DNA from: Perkinsus marinus ATCC 50983
Taxonomy: Eukaryota; Perkinsozoa; Perkinsida; Perkinsidae
Length of the DNA stretch: 36,027 nt
Reading direction: 5' to 3'
NCBI RefSeq assembly: GCF_000006405.1
Contig: NW_003211409.1
Span: 769,245-805,271 of the forward strand
Under the pieces are notes generated by a model that was given only the letters and a program-made list of their open reading frames with translations, made no database searches and was not told the DNA's origin. A program made the position numbers and the translations under genes. This document shows positions 1-11,760 of the stretch, in pieces (within the stretch, counting starts at the first letter, position 1; every line of letters begins with the position of its first letter).

Positions 1-3000
1 GCCGTGTTCTTGGCTGGTTCATCGTCCTCAGAATCACTATTGGCCGTGGGCTCATCACCGGCGAGCGAAGACGGCAGGTCGTGCACTGTTGCGGCGACCA
101 ATCGTAGCTCATCCAACAGGGCTTGTGGCGAGACCCCTGCTAAGTCTTCGAAGTGCAGCCACTCGCAGCCGACAGCCACAGGATCCAGTCGATGATCGAC
201 GGGTACTTGGAAGTATGCAGCCATCGCTCGCCCTAGGGCTGCTCCGATGCTGGCAAGGCGCGTCTGATCAAACTCTGCCACGTAGGGCGGAGAGGCACAG
301 TCCGAGCCGTAGAAGCTGCATTCGACAGTATAGCTGTTTATGACGCCGAATCGGCGGTAGGCGACAGACCGCGCCGTTTTCAACTGGGCTTTCGCGAACT
401 TCCATCGCGACGACTCAAAGGAGACATCCTCAGTAGCCTTGGACGCCAGTTTAGGATAGACAGCGCACGCGATGTTGGACACACCACAACCATAGAAGGA
501 AACATTCATCTTCTGCGAGTGTCCGTGGAGATCGAGGAACAGCTGAGCGCAGACGATCCCAATACTCTCCTCTAGCAGGAGTAACCGTACGTGAATGTTG
601 GTAATATCTTTCCTTGGGGGCTCATCAAAGGTTTCGGACACTTGCCGTGCTGATCTGAAGTACCAGAGGAATATCCAGGCAGACTTGGCAGCTTTCCTAC
701 AGATGATGACCATAGACTCCCATGTGGAGCATACTGTCCGTTGCGTGGACGGAGGACCTCGCAATCAATGAACCTTCCACTTGTAACGAAGCACACATGT
801 TGATTACAAGTCGCCTTGCTCATGTTGGGTTTCGACGAGCACTTCCTGTCCGACGGCTTGAAGATACTCCTTTAACTTGAACACCTCGAAAGCTGACACA
901 CTCGATGGCAACTCTGAGCCACTGAGGATCACCTCAGGATGGATAACAGGATTCGGATCGGTCCAAGTTCGGTTGGGATCAACACCGGCAAGCGTTGTCC
1001 TTGAATTACCATGAACCACGCCGTCCACATTGACCATAGGTACGATGTGAAAACAGTACCTAAAGCAAGTACTAGCAAGAAATCAGATGCACTTCTCATC
1101 ATGTGTCATTTCTGGACAGTACAGTGATCTTCGCAATAAGTTGGATCTGTCGTTCTTTCTGGAGCTATCATTAAAACAGAGCTGACAACGACCATAAAAT
1201 TGTATTTCCAGTTTATCGTCACTTCCAGATGGACGCTTGATACCGAAAGACACGATGCATTGGTGGACTACTTGGCTCGCAGCTGCCTGGCAGTGTCGCT
1301 GAGAAGCCAATGAAGCAGACCCAGACAGATCCAACTCCCCACGGTTTCCCCTGGATGCTGTCTCGCTATTATCACAACTGCTGGCCGACTTCGTCGTACG
1401 CACTCAACACGCGCTGAGCTACAATCAACATCACCATCGGAGCGGTATGGCAGTTATCTCACAAATGTCGATGCCATAGAGCTATCTTTCTCGAGAAGTC
1501 TACCATGCTCGTGTGCAATTGGAAGGGAGGAGAGGCGCTAACGATATGGGGACTGTTCGCTGCACTCACCACCACAACTGGCTCACCGAGGCTTACTCGG
1601 GCCTCCAATGAGTGAGGCCGAATCTTGTGTGTTCCAAAACCGGGATTGTCCAACCTAGAATTGTGACAACTAGAGAGTAATCGCTCGACGTGCTTATAAG
1701 CAGTTCACATTTTCTCGAGAGTGATTCATTCGATTGTCACTATCGCTCCGGGACAAAGGTGTCTGAGTCAAGGAGGAGGTTCGTCGCATAGACGGCATCG
1801 TCGCGTGCAGAGATGGGCCTAACAAAGCAGGCGTGCTCTTCCTCACAAGCGATCCTCCCGACTCCGCTGAATCATCATATCTGTTGCATTGACATACTGC
1901 GACCAATCCGACTCGGAACGGAGCTTCTGAATGGATGCAGGGGCCTGAATCTAGCCAGTTTCCCGAGCCATCAATGAGTAGAGATGGTTTTACGAGTGGA
2001 CGTCGATGCGCCATATATTTCAAATGGTTGGGCAAGCTCGATGGATCCAGTGTGAAGTCCGAGACCAGAAGGAGAGGCACAGGCATGCCCCCAAGAGAGG
2101 TCCCCAGAGGCTCCTAATGAACTACCATGGACAGGTCTGTTATTTCCCGTCGCTACCTGCCACAGATCGTTCTCTGTATGGTTATCTCTGAGCATGCGCA
2201 GGTGTGACACTAGAGTCGTGTAGGTCAGTGGAGGCGCCATGGCGAAGACCACAGTCTCATTCAAACCGTGACTAGAGAAGCAGTAGCGGAAGCTCAAGAT
2301 ATAGTTGATCGCGCTGTCGCCATCGGCGGGGGCTTGCTCAGGAGATTGAGCGCTTTGAGTGTAAGAGACGTCCGTGCATCGATCGCTGACCCATCCTTCA
2401 GCGAGATTGCCAGAATGCAACGTAAAAGGCCGCATGCCCATGTTATAAAGCGATTTCCGCTTCCTCAGGTTAGTGACGTTGAAAGTAGCCAAAATCTTCA
2501 CTCTCATTTCGGAGGGTATCGAGCTCTGCGGGTCTGATTCAAGGTGTAACTGGACGTTCGAAGTGAACAGCCGCACTTTCCGTTTCAGTGTTAACCCGGA
2601 CTGCGAAGTGGTACCATTGTGTATGTTGAGCCGCAGAGTTAGTGTCATTTTCAAGGAGCAAGTCGTAGCTAACCTGACACATTTTCTGCGCGGAGAAAAT
2701 GTTAAAACGTTTTCGACCTCAAGGGTTGCGATGCTCTCTAGTTGTGGGATGCCTTCGAAAAAAGTACCTACGAAAGTGTTTCACGACCGTCCGTCTACTG
2801 CTCGAGATTGAGTCTACTTGCTTCATGTGAGTAAGAGACGTTCGTTAGAGTTGCTGATGCCAGGTTGCCCGACTCGAAACAGGAGGAGAAGAGTAGTGGT
2901 TGGAGTCCTAGTCGACAAGGCCTTCCGGAAGAGAAATGCGTGCCAACTTGCAAGATATCCGCCCACCTCTTGAACCTCGGTGTCGACCCCTCCATCGCGG

Positions 3001-3281
3001 CCTCGCGTCGCGTGAAAGAGATTTTCGGTATCTCCTTGCCCAGGTCAGAAAGTGTACTGAATGAGACTTGCTCAAGCCTCGTCTCGGTCTGAGAAGACCG
3101 AGTCCACACTCGCGTATAGAAAGCGGTAGCATACAGCGCCATCAGCGAAAATAAGACGTCTCTCGAGCTGTTGGAAACTGCTGTAGTTAGGCGGGGCCGA
3201 TGGTGACTCGTAGCCGCAAGGTCGCAATACTTGGTCAGATACCGGGGACATACTCGATTCAACCATCTGAGGCAACATCAT
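1..3281 (-). CDS. Cytosolic carboxypeptidase (CCP/AGBL family, M14D), 3' end beyond window
   Basis: This is a zinc carboxypeptidase of the CCP (Nna1/AGBL) family. Known members trim glutamates from polyglutamylated tubulin and similar protein tails in the cytosol and cilia. Proposed exons, 5' to 3': 3281-3135, 3088-2840, 2673-2556, 2500-2164, 1654-1570, 1402-1272, 1059-843 and 542-1. All junctions keep phase, giving at least 608 residues. The N-domain shows FESGNL, YDLLLENDTN, QWYHF and KSLYNMGMRPF. The catalytic domain shows ARQHPGET (zinc His and Glu), VPMVNVDGVVHGNSR, DPNRTW, DLHGHS (third zinc ligand), YGC and SYTVECSFYG (catalytic Glu). All key residues are present, so it looks active. 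Introns run from 46 to 509 nt. The 2164/1654 junction and the 843 donor are the least certain. An acidic stretch nears the left edge. The start is the first Met of an open exon. Confidence 0.88.
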
Positions 3282-3689
3282 TGCTAGCGATCGCTTAGTT
3301 CATTGACAGACCTGTTTCACGAGCACTCTCTTCTCCTCAGCATCCCATGTGCTGCTGTATGCCTAAGCCACTAGAAGCTTCACACCTGTAGAGCCGCTTG
3401 CTACTTACCATCATTGGGAGAGCATTGCTCCCTACCAAGGACAGAGGCAACCTCACAAAAAAATGAGCTCGTTCCAACGCCGATTCAATGCTGACCTGAA
3501 AGGCCTCTACATTATCAACAGTCTTAACGGTGGCTTTAGGGCTACATTTTCCTCCAACTCGCTGAGACTCGTGAGGGCAGGTATCAGGACATCGTCGAAC
3601 GATGGTAACATAGAATACTCAGCTGATTCGAATGAATTCCTACAGGAACACAACATTGATAATAGAAAGTCCATTCGGCGAGGTTAATA
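3282..3689. other. Intergenic spacer
   Basis: This spacer of about 400 bp separates the carboxypeptidase start from the stop of the next minus-strand gene. A 74-codon open frame (3463-3687, plus) has no recognisable motif and I do not call it a gene. The carboxypeptidase promoter should lie here, but no clear element is visible. Confidence 0.5.
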
Positions 3690-6043
3690 TTATAAGCTCC
3701 ACAGCCACAGCTTGAACCTGCGAGTTATGTACAAGACCAACAAGGCACCTATCAGAGGGATGATGGTCTCTCGAATAGCCTGGGGCCATGAAGCGAACCT
3801 ATAACACAAATGGACCAGCGATTGACCGGTGATCTGAAGAACCTCCCCAAGACGCGTCGTCTGCGTGCGGCCTGCTGCTGACGTTGCTCTTCTATTTGAA
3901 GTTGTCGTTCTTGCTTTTGCTGTTGTTCAATTTTGTGAAGTTCTTGCAGAGCTTCTCTGACGCAGCCAGAGTCGATCTTATAGTAGTTGAATGCCGCCTG
4001 CAAGTTCATCAAGTCGGTCCTCATGGTACCTTAAAAATGCATGAACCACAGCTACCAGCAGCACTCACTGTCCATCTGTTTGGTCGCACAAATATCTCTA
4101 ACATGTTCGAAGAGGACTCGTATCTAGCAATGCTACTACTATTATCCCTGAGCTATTTTCCGCTCTACTTGAGGAGCATTCGACTCCACCATCATAAGGG
4201 CCAGGCAGAGTGTTGCCAATTGATTGATACCAAATCTGAGATCATCATACAAGTCGAGTCAGCGTCATTTTCAGAGACCGTACTCGTTGAGGATTTTTGG
4301 TCGTCTAGCGAGATAGTCAGCGATGGAAACGTATCTGAGTGTAACTGAGCTTGGTACGGCGTGAGGCCCCTACAGGTCTGGGTAGTCAGGGCCAAAGCCG
4401 AGCTCAGCAACTCCCCATGCCATGTTGGCGAACGATCTCGGGTCATTCACCTCGCCCCTTTTGATAGACCTTATCTGCCGCTTCATTATCTGCTTGCCAT
4501 TCTCATGGTCATCTTATCTACGATGTTTACCATTCTGAAGAGCTCGAGGGGCTCTTTGTAGTGAGCAAGCGCGAAGGAATAAACAAGCATGGACTCGTTG
4601 GACAGATTGAACTTGTCTATCTTCTGTATGCTGCTCTAACAGGTTATTCTCAACACTGCTACTGTCGTGTACGAGACCAACCGATGCTATAGCTCTGAAC
4701 AACTCCTGGTTATCTTGCGCGTTCAGTGTCTTCGAAAATGCCCATGCTGTGTTGCAGAGCCGGTGAGGCTCGAAGGCGTCTATCTGTTCATGGAGGTCCA
4801 CGGCTTAGCAGCTCCGAAAGGTGGTACCATATCAATGATGACCGATGCAGCTGCACGGAAGAGTTCCGGACAGCAGACATCCATTTTAGCAAATCCCCAC
4901 AAGGCAAGGGAGAGATTGACAGAATCGAAATGGTCGATGTACTGAGAGGAGTGTCACACTCTAGCACTCCACTCACATCTTCTCTTACCCATATTATATG
5001 TCGAGCTACCAACTCATATAAACGCCTATGTGGGAGGCCGATGTGAGTGACAGCCCATACGATATTTGCCAACTCCTTCGGAGAGAAGCACGCTGACCTA
5101 CTGCCTCGTTTGAAGACTACTCGACAAACACGTATTCTTACTTGACATCCCGGACAAGCTTCCCGCTACCATTGCCGGACTCAATACCAGCAGGCTCGTC
5201 TACATAAGAGAGAACATTCGCTATCTGAAAGTTCATCCGTGTTATGGAGAGGCGCCGAAGTGTTGACCATTGACCTCATCGAGGAAGCCGATGTATCGAT
5301 TATCCTTTCGAAGGAATGCCTTGCTCTTCGCAGCTTGGCTCTGGTCAGCCAAAGCGAGAGACTATCAAGAACAATTCACACGGTGTCGCAGTCCGCTCAG
5401 CAGTGTATCAACGTGTGGAGTCTGGGCCCCCATGAGCCCTGGTTTGACTGGAGAAGACAGCGTGAACTCATAAGACCCACCGCGAGTTTGTAGAGTGCGG
5501 TGCCGATGTTGACGATATTGAACCAATTGAGTGCTTCGGCGATGACGTCCAGCAATTCTTCGAGTGTTTCAGACTGGAATGAGAGTTTATACGTATTCTG
5601 TGGCGATTGAGTTCGACCTGTAATATTTGCTTGTTAATGCGGAAGTGGCCAGCCTTCTTTGCCCGTCTCCTGCGCAACTGATAAACCTTTTCTTCTTCTG
5701 GCACTGCCTCGTCTGGACCATACGTCCTATACTTCTTGGGTTTGTCAGGTTCCTCAGGCTGGTAGAGATGAAGTGACTCCCAGCTGCCAGACCATCAGTT
5801 CTACCACAGTCTCTAGAGTTGCGCTTCGCACAGCGCTAGGCCTGTGTATGGTGTTCAACATTCGTGTATGTAGGGCGCGTAGGGCCATGAACCAGCCGCT
5901 GTCCGCTGATCGACTGAGTACAAATCAAAAACATCAGTGCCTTCGTGGCCATCTCACTCAATCGTTGCAGTTGTTATTTGAGGTTCTGGCTTGTCCATCG
6001 CCACTGGTGCCACAGCGACATCCTCTGAGCGGTCGAGTGCCAT
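3690..6043 (-). CDS. Heptatricopeptide-type helical-repeat protein with C-terminal membrane anchor
   Basis: A 17-exon model gives 532 aa. Exons: 6043-5958, 5913-5805, 5758-5618, 5573-5481, 5421-5380, 5340-5275, 5224-5142, 5097-4989, 4941-4828, 4783-4673, 4620-4531, 4489-4374, 4304-4284, 4235-4169, 4123-4069, 4029-3843 and 3798-3690. Introns are 39-69 nt, GT..AG, with consistent phase. About nine repeats of the type F-x4-LxNxxWAFxxL are visible: FSPKELANIVWAVTHIGL, FDSVNLSLALWGFAKMDV, FEPHRLCNTAWAFSKTL, FNLSNESMLVYSFAL, RSFANMAWGVAELGF, INQLATLCLALM and weaker ones. Such repeats (HPR/OPR/FASTK-like) bind RNA in organelles of alveolates and algae. The tail is a Gln/Glu/Arg coiled coil, then a hydrophobic segment (IIPLIGALLVLYI) and a basic end. 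No RAP domain is seen. Mitochondrial or plastid RNA work is inferred; the anchor suggests a membrane-bound form. Confidence 0.8.
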
Positions 6044-7450
6044 GCTGGGAGATGGAATTATGAAGATTGGCTACGGTTGTTATGTTTCTGTTGTGTCGAA
6101 CGTATACCAGGCAGAGTGATAGAAGTCTCTGATACTCCCCTGTTGACTTGGTGATGTTATTGACCAACACAGGTTAATATAATCACATAGGAAACGTCAA
6201 CTTTGAACGTGCATCCAGGATTCAGATTATCGGACGACTCATCCCTATGCCGACAGTATACGATTCGTATAATACGAACCCGAAGGTATGCCCAACGAGG
6301 GGTCTATTCATGTAGCATCAAGGAGAAATACTGCTGGCGAATACAAATAGACAGAGGAGTAGAAATGCCGCGAGACATGGAGTCGCCATGCACGACTTAT
6401 GACGATTGAGCCTCTCACCACAACAGGTTATTACTAATAACTTATTAGTGACTTACACTGAGCCGAGCGTTAGTATTATGACGATCAGACCAAGAATAAA
6501 CACCATAACCGCTACTAGCCAGAGCTAGTGAAGGGATGGATAAAAGCAGATAGATTCCGCAGCGGACAACTACTGAGCGATAGAGTGATCAATGCCGCTG
6601 GTCAATGATCAGTGCTCATGTGCTAGAAAATACTGCGATATACCTTGTCCCGTGGGCCTCCCCGGCTGAGCCGAATGGGGAGCCAGTCCTGCACATTGAT
6701 AGGAATACGAACAACATAGTTATGGAGCGTTCAAAGTTTAAACCACGATAGATCCAAGCTAATGTATCTCCTTCAAAATAAAAGAGTGAACTGCCAACCG
6801 GATCGAACTCGGGAAGTGACTAACTGGTAAAATGACGCTCCGCAGCGTCGATAGAGTCGCCAATAACATCAACACCGTGACAGCGACGATCGAATCCCAG
6901 CTAGAATGGCGTGCAACTTCATTTGGGACGATGATGCGTCTCGATGCGTTCGGAACACTGAGGACTGTGAAAAGTCAACGAAGAAACCCATCACACATCA
7001 CTGTGCCGCTCTCTGCAACCACTCTCCAACTTCAGTTATCAAGCATTGGCTTAGCGTATAGGCTGAATAAAATGTGCATTACCAAGTTAGGAGCATGATC
7101 TACGCAGAAGGCTATTCGGTGGTAACCCCTTGTCTAACAAGATTCACCATGCAATCGCCGAGATTGAGCGCGGACAGACCGTTTCGAGCAATATGACGGC
7201 TAGTTCACGGTTGAGGATGTTGAAGAGACTTGGAGGAATTTCGCTGGGTTTTGCAGTGCGAACATGATTCCCTCAAACTTCTGATATTCGTACACTATTG
7301 CGCGGTTGAACGGTTGGATGTATGTGAAGAAAGTCTTGAGCTCAGCCGAGGAAGCAAATATATATCCAACACTGCTCTAGTTCGATACTCCCATAGATCG
7401 CCGTAATGCAAGGACTCCAGGAGTCCGACTCCTCCACCTCATCATACTCA
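6044..7450. other. Intergenic region without recognisable gene
   Basis: No exon chain or known motif was found on either strand. An 88-codon open frame at 6832-7098 (plus) has no family signature. There is a perfect palindrome at 6433-6449 (8-nt arms, one central base) and a GC-rich hairpin at 6658-6682. The promoter of the helical-repeat gene should lie just above 6043. Confidence 0.45.
6433..6449. repeat. Perfect palindrome, 8-nt arms, 1-nt centre
   Basis: The arms ACTAATAA and TTATTAGT flank a single C. It is one of the odd-centred palindromes that recur in the non-coding parts of the window. Confidence 0.8.
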
Positions 7451-7462
7451 GAATGGCATCCT

Positions 7463-7690
7463 GGTATGTACAAGAAACTCGAAGAAAAGTACGTGAGCAT
7501 CACAACTGATAATCAAAAAGTGGAGGTACTCATTGATTCCTGTTTGTGGGTCATTGGAGTGATTGACCGCGACTGGTGCGACACTCGGCAATGGTGCGTC
7601 CAAGGCACGTCGACGAGCAGCATTCGCTTTAGAGCTCTTCGCCTATTTTGCCGTTCCAATAAGGGCACTGCACGCTCCGTTCTGTCACGG
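7463..7690 (+). pseudogene. Decayed N-terminal fragment of a pepsin-like aspartyl protease
   Basis: The translation carries ITTDNQKVEVLIDSCLWVIG, followed by VIDRDW. This aligns with ITINNQKMELVLDSAFWGI and VIDGDW in the larger protease gene downstream. The rest of the fold is missing, including the flap and the second catalytic half. It is best read as a leftover of tandem duplication. Whether an intact upstream exon ever existed cannot be told from this window. Confidence 0.55.
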
Positions 7691-7855
7691 GGATCACACA
7701 TTCCTCCTGTCTTTTAGCTCGCCCTTGAGACGAGACACGTAGTGCTGTAAGCCCTGTCTCCTTTCGTAACGATAAGTCTTTTACAGCTATCCCTCTCCGA
7801 TTAGTCCTCCGACTACGTCGACTATCGCGTTTCTTAATTTTGACACTATTAAATT

Positions 7856-7870
7856 CACCAGTTACTGGTG
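7856..7870. repeat. Perfect palindrome, 7-nt arms, 1-nt centre
   Basis: The arms CACCAGT and ACTGGTG surround one T. It lies about 280 bp upstream of the protease start codon. A single site of this length could arise by chance. Confidence 0.6.
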
Positions 7871-9149
7871 CAAGTGCGCTCGCCTGTTCTTACCCGTGAG
7901 TTCGAACGAGACGAGACACACTGGGGCCAGTGGTATTGCACGAACTGGCTTAATAGTAGTGAGGTATCGATATCTATGAAAGCAACGTACGGATATCCTG
8001 GATCTCAAGCGGCATTGATGTATCATAACTCTTGACACATCGACGCACCTCGCAGATATCGATAGGCAGTGAATTTTCAGATCAGTGCCATTTGACGACA
8101 ATAAGGTTTGGAGCTTCTTTCAAGTTCATTACCATCTGGAACCTTCGTAATGCAAGTCCCTCTTCCGATGGTGCTCATAATGGCTTTGGATATCCGGTGT
8201 CGAAGTACAGCGCTGGCAGCGAATAACTTGGGAAAAAGTGTGACGCTACCAGTCACACAAGGTCGCGTACCGATTACGATTAACAATCAAAAGATGGAGC
8301 TAGTCCTGGATTCTGCGTTCTGGGGTATCCTCGTGATCGACGGCGACTGGTACGAGCATGAACGCGGCAAGGGCGCATGTGAGAAAGACCGCCGGGACTG
8401 CTACTTCGGTACGAGGGATAAATTTCGTCATTCTCAACAGAGCGATAAACCGCACCCGATCTACTTCGGGCTAAATAAAACCTATGCGTGCAAACGTCGT
8501 TCTGGGGAATTGGTTCTGGGTGACCAAAATCTCACTCATCTCACCTTCAGAGTTTGTCAGCCCACTATCGAGTCAGATGGATATGTATCACCTGGGCTTT
8601 TCGGCATTTCAATGATGCCCACAACAGGGAACGAGTGGATATCACCTCCGATACAAAAATCGGAGAACTTGATCGAAATGCTTACTAAGTATCATCTAAT
8701 TGACCGTCCGTCTTATACTTTCCGGCCTAATACAGGGCCTGTATTCAATTCTCCATCTGGGCAGTTGACGATTGGTGCAACACATGATGTGCTGGGGAAA
8801 TCTAATATTGTATCTTCCCCCCTTGTGTATCACCCAGTTCGATACCGACCTACTGCTGCTGTGTGGGTGTCCTCTGTGGCGCTGTTGCACGCTGACGGAA
8901 ACCTTACGACGAAGACGAGTTTCGAACACCGCCGCCCTCAATCGTTCCTCGCCGTGACTGATACGGGCTCTAACGCCCTCTATCTACCCTATCTAGAAGA
9001 CGATATCATACGAGAACTCCGCAGGGCCTTATTAGAAAAGGGCTATAAAGTTGACCAACTACCCGATTTGTACAGAAAAGAAAGCGACGGTTTCCTGCGA
9101 GTTACACCAGGAATTTTAGGCAGCCTACCAATCGGCTCATTTACAAAAT

Positions 9150-9560
9150 AGCAAAGGAGCAAATAGCAAAAAAGTGCCAATTAGCTGGAATGTATATTTC
9201 CTGCGGCTTTTGCTGTTGTGCCAGTGTGTAAAAACGCTATGACTGATATACAAAGGAGCAAAGTAGCAAAATTAACTTTACAAATACGCAAATTTGCTGT
9301 TTTGCATAACAGAAACTGCTCGAATGAATATCGTTTGCTTGTTTATATTTCAGGAATTTGCTACAATATATAAAAGTTGCTGCTATGTGAAGTGTTACTA
9401 TGTAACAAAATTGAGCAATATTGCTCAAAAAAGGGGCAAACCGATAAATTGCTTCTTCTACTATTGAGCAAATTGCTACTTTTCAGAGGAGCAATTTGCC
9501 GCTTTACGAATGGGCAACCCCGCAATGGAGCAAATTTTTGCTGTTTTATAATCGGAAGAA
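9150..9560. repeat. GCAAA-word repeat block, left
   Basis: Low-complexity DNA dominated by GAGCAAA, AGCAAAA and their complements. A stretch at 9218-9262 (GTGCCAGTGTGTAAAA start) resembles 11498-11542 in the same orientation, so the two ends of the insertion carry related monomers. Confidence 0.55.
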
Positions 9561-10055
9561 GAAACTGAAATTTCGCACGCGAGATTCGAACCTTGGTGGG
9601 TTGTTAGTGATTGTGTTGATCATTGCATTATAGTTTGGTCACTGAGTGGTGACTATTTTGCAAAGTTCTTTGGTTCTGTCGATATACATAAGTATAGTTG
9701 CAGCACTGGGAGAATGATGGATGGACTATTGTAAGTGGTAGTAGGTCGTTCGTGAAGACTGACATTCGTTAAGGGCTCGTTGGATTTTCATATTTTCCAC
9801 ATCATTGCAGTTCGCACGTGGTCACAGAAGGACGAGGGAGAGGATTTGTGTTTACATGGTAGTTCGTATTGGGCGGAATCACTCGTACTGAGTGATCCGA
9901 GATCACTTATTTGGATCAACATGGATCACACATCTGCAGTGCAGTGCTGTATTGCAGGCACCCCAGTGGTGCCCATGCGAGATGCCGTGACTTTCATACA
10001 CGCATCCTGATCCCTACGAGGCCTATTGCATGCGAACCAATATGCTCTTCGGTAG

Positions 10056-10328
10056 TCTGAGCAAATACTGGTCATTGCAGAAAGACGCCCCTCGCGAACA
10101 TCGAAATTATCGAGGAAAGAGGCAGGCTGGCTTAGCAGTGCTAAGTTAGCACTCCGCATCTACCCGGCGCTGAACAAGTTCTCCCGAGGTACCAGATGTG
10201 AGGAGATAGTGCGAAAGAACTCGCCTAACAACAATGCTATTTTATTGGTGGAGGAGTATGAGATCCACGCGGCAAAAGAATTGCAGCAGAAGCGGTCGAA
10301 AGAGGACGAGCGTGAGGAATCGAAGTAG
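10056..10328 (+). CDS. Exon-like open frame inside the insertion, unknown function
   Basis: A 91-codon frame without its own start codon ends in a stop at 10326. Its C-terminus is charged (ELQQKRSKEDEREESK) and the middle reads NNNAILLVEEYEIHAAKE, which looks more like protein than noise. No family was recognised and no upstream exon could be linked. It could be the last exon of a gene carried by the insertion, or chance. A cluster of small palindromes follows it downstream. Confidence 0.3.
   Translation, partial: SEQILVIAERRPSRTSKLSRKEAGWLSSAKLALRIYPALNKFSRGTRCEEIVRKNSPNNNAILLVEEYEIHAAKELQQKRSKEDEREESK
10131..10145. repeat. Perfect palindrome, 7-nt arms, 1-nt centre
   Basis: CTTAGCA and TGCTAAG flank one G. 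The site lies inside the exon-like frame and may be chance. Confidence 0.5.
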
Positions 10329-10963
10329 TTTCTCCCATCACTGGAGACTAGCGACCATGCACGCACTCGCAGTAAGGTAGGCACCTCAGTGGTGCTCAGC
10401 TGTTGTAGTTGCTACAAGTAGCTGTCTCGGTGATTGGTAGAGAAAGATTTGGACGTTTCTCAATATGGTTCTCTTGTAACCCTTAATAGTATCTCTTTGA
10501 AGGCCCTCTAGTGGTGCCCGGGAGTGAATATTGTGTGCGGGGGGCTGTAGAGTTCATATTTAGTAATTCTGTCCGTGTTGAGTTTCCCCTGTACAATCCT
10601 TCGACACTTCTGCAAAGTCCATAACAATAGCTCCACGAAGACGCTCCGATGAGTGCCACTGCCCATGAGCAAATGTTTCTCGTGCAGAATGTCAAAGTTG
10701 CCCGTAATACTTACGTAATGCCTACTTGAGGGTTTAACTTGTGGGTATTGTTGAGTCGTCAATACGTACAATCGTACCAAACCACGAGACACAACTGATA
10801 CGATGCAAAAAGAGAGAGGATACTCGAAGATGGGACTCAATTTAACTGTTATCTCATCTAATTCAATCGCGACGTGCAAGAGCAATCATGTGTTTGGTAT
10901 TCAGCATTGATCATAACTCGCGCTGTCTTCGGAGTGAATGATATATCTAACTAGAGTGCCATC

Positions 10964-11061
10964 ACCGTGAAATTCACGGTCCGTGATAGCACTCTTATAG
11001 TATCACGCTTTGACCCGATACTAAGTGACTCACTTGAAGTGAGACACGAGGTGTGACACCT
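10964..11061. repeat. Cluster of three odd-centred palindromes
   Basis: There are three perfect inverted repeats with one central base: 10964-10980 (8-nt arms, ACCGTGAA), 11029-11043 (7-nt arms, CTCACTT) and 11049-11061 (6-nt arms, AGGTGT). The first also sits in a longer imperfect stem reaching GTGC at about 10957 and GCAC at about 10992. Confidence 0.7.
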
Positions 11062-11159
11062 TTGATAGATACTTAGTAAGTGCACAGGGCATGAACATGC
11101 ACCAAAATGGATATGAGGCGCAATACCGTAATCGAACGAGAAATGCTATCCCATAACTA

Positions 11160-11760
11160 TGTTTGCTCGATTGTATATTACTTGTACGAATAATGCAAAA
11201 GGGCAAGTTTGCTAATAACGCTAACAGAGACGGAGTTTGAACGAATGAGCAAAACGCTAGTATATATTCCCGCAGGGCGTAAGTTACAAGAGAGCAAATA
11301 GCCGAAACAGAAAAGTAGCGCAGCGTTGTCACATACCGGCAACTGCCAATTTGAATATTTCATGCAGGAACATCACACAATAGCAAACCTTAAAAGGTTC
11401 CAGACTACATAATTACAACGCAAAACATATTAAACAGCAAATGAGCAAAACTTGCCAAAATAACGAAAACGTGCGGGCGAAGCACACTTGGGCAAAAGTG
11501 CCAGCGTGTAAAACACTCCGGGGAAATATACAATGCAGCAAAAAAAGAGCAAAAAAGAGCGACTTGCTGGAAAACACTTTTGGATTTGCTAATTTCAACA
11601 TTTGGTTGCTAAAACCTATACCAGAAATTGCTAGGTTGTGAATGTGGTTGCTACTTTGTAACTGAGAAAGCAGCACATACAAACGAGCAAAAAAGTGAGA
11701 CTGTCAGGAATTATAGCATTTGGCAAATCCGCAATATTAGCAAAAAGTTGCGATTGCCGG
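11160..11760. repeat. GCAAA-word repeat block, right
   Basis: Same word composition as the left block, again with GTGCCAGCGTGTAAAA (11498-11513) followed by ATATACAA and GCAGCAAA. It ends just before the right copy of the 8-bp duplication. No coding sense was found. Confidence 0.55.

Noticed and set aside
1971-2654. 227-codon minus-strand open frame taken as one gene
   Set aside because: Only part of it matches the carboxypeptidase. The frame runs through a 55-nt intron and into the next intron.
6780-6820. GGATCGAACTCGGG, looking like a tRNA T-loop on the minus strand
   Set aside because: The arms beside the loop do not pair.
9583-9592. GATTCGAACC, the reverse complement of a tRNA B box
   Set aside because: The flanks do not form a T-stem and no A box or acceptor stem is found, so neither a tRNA nor a SINE can be supported.
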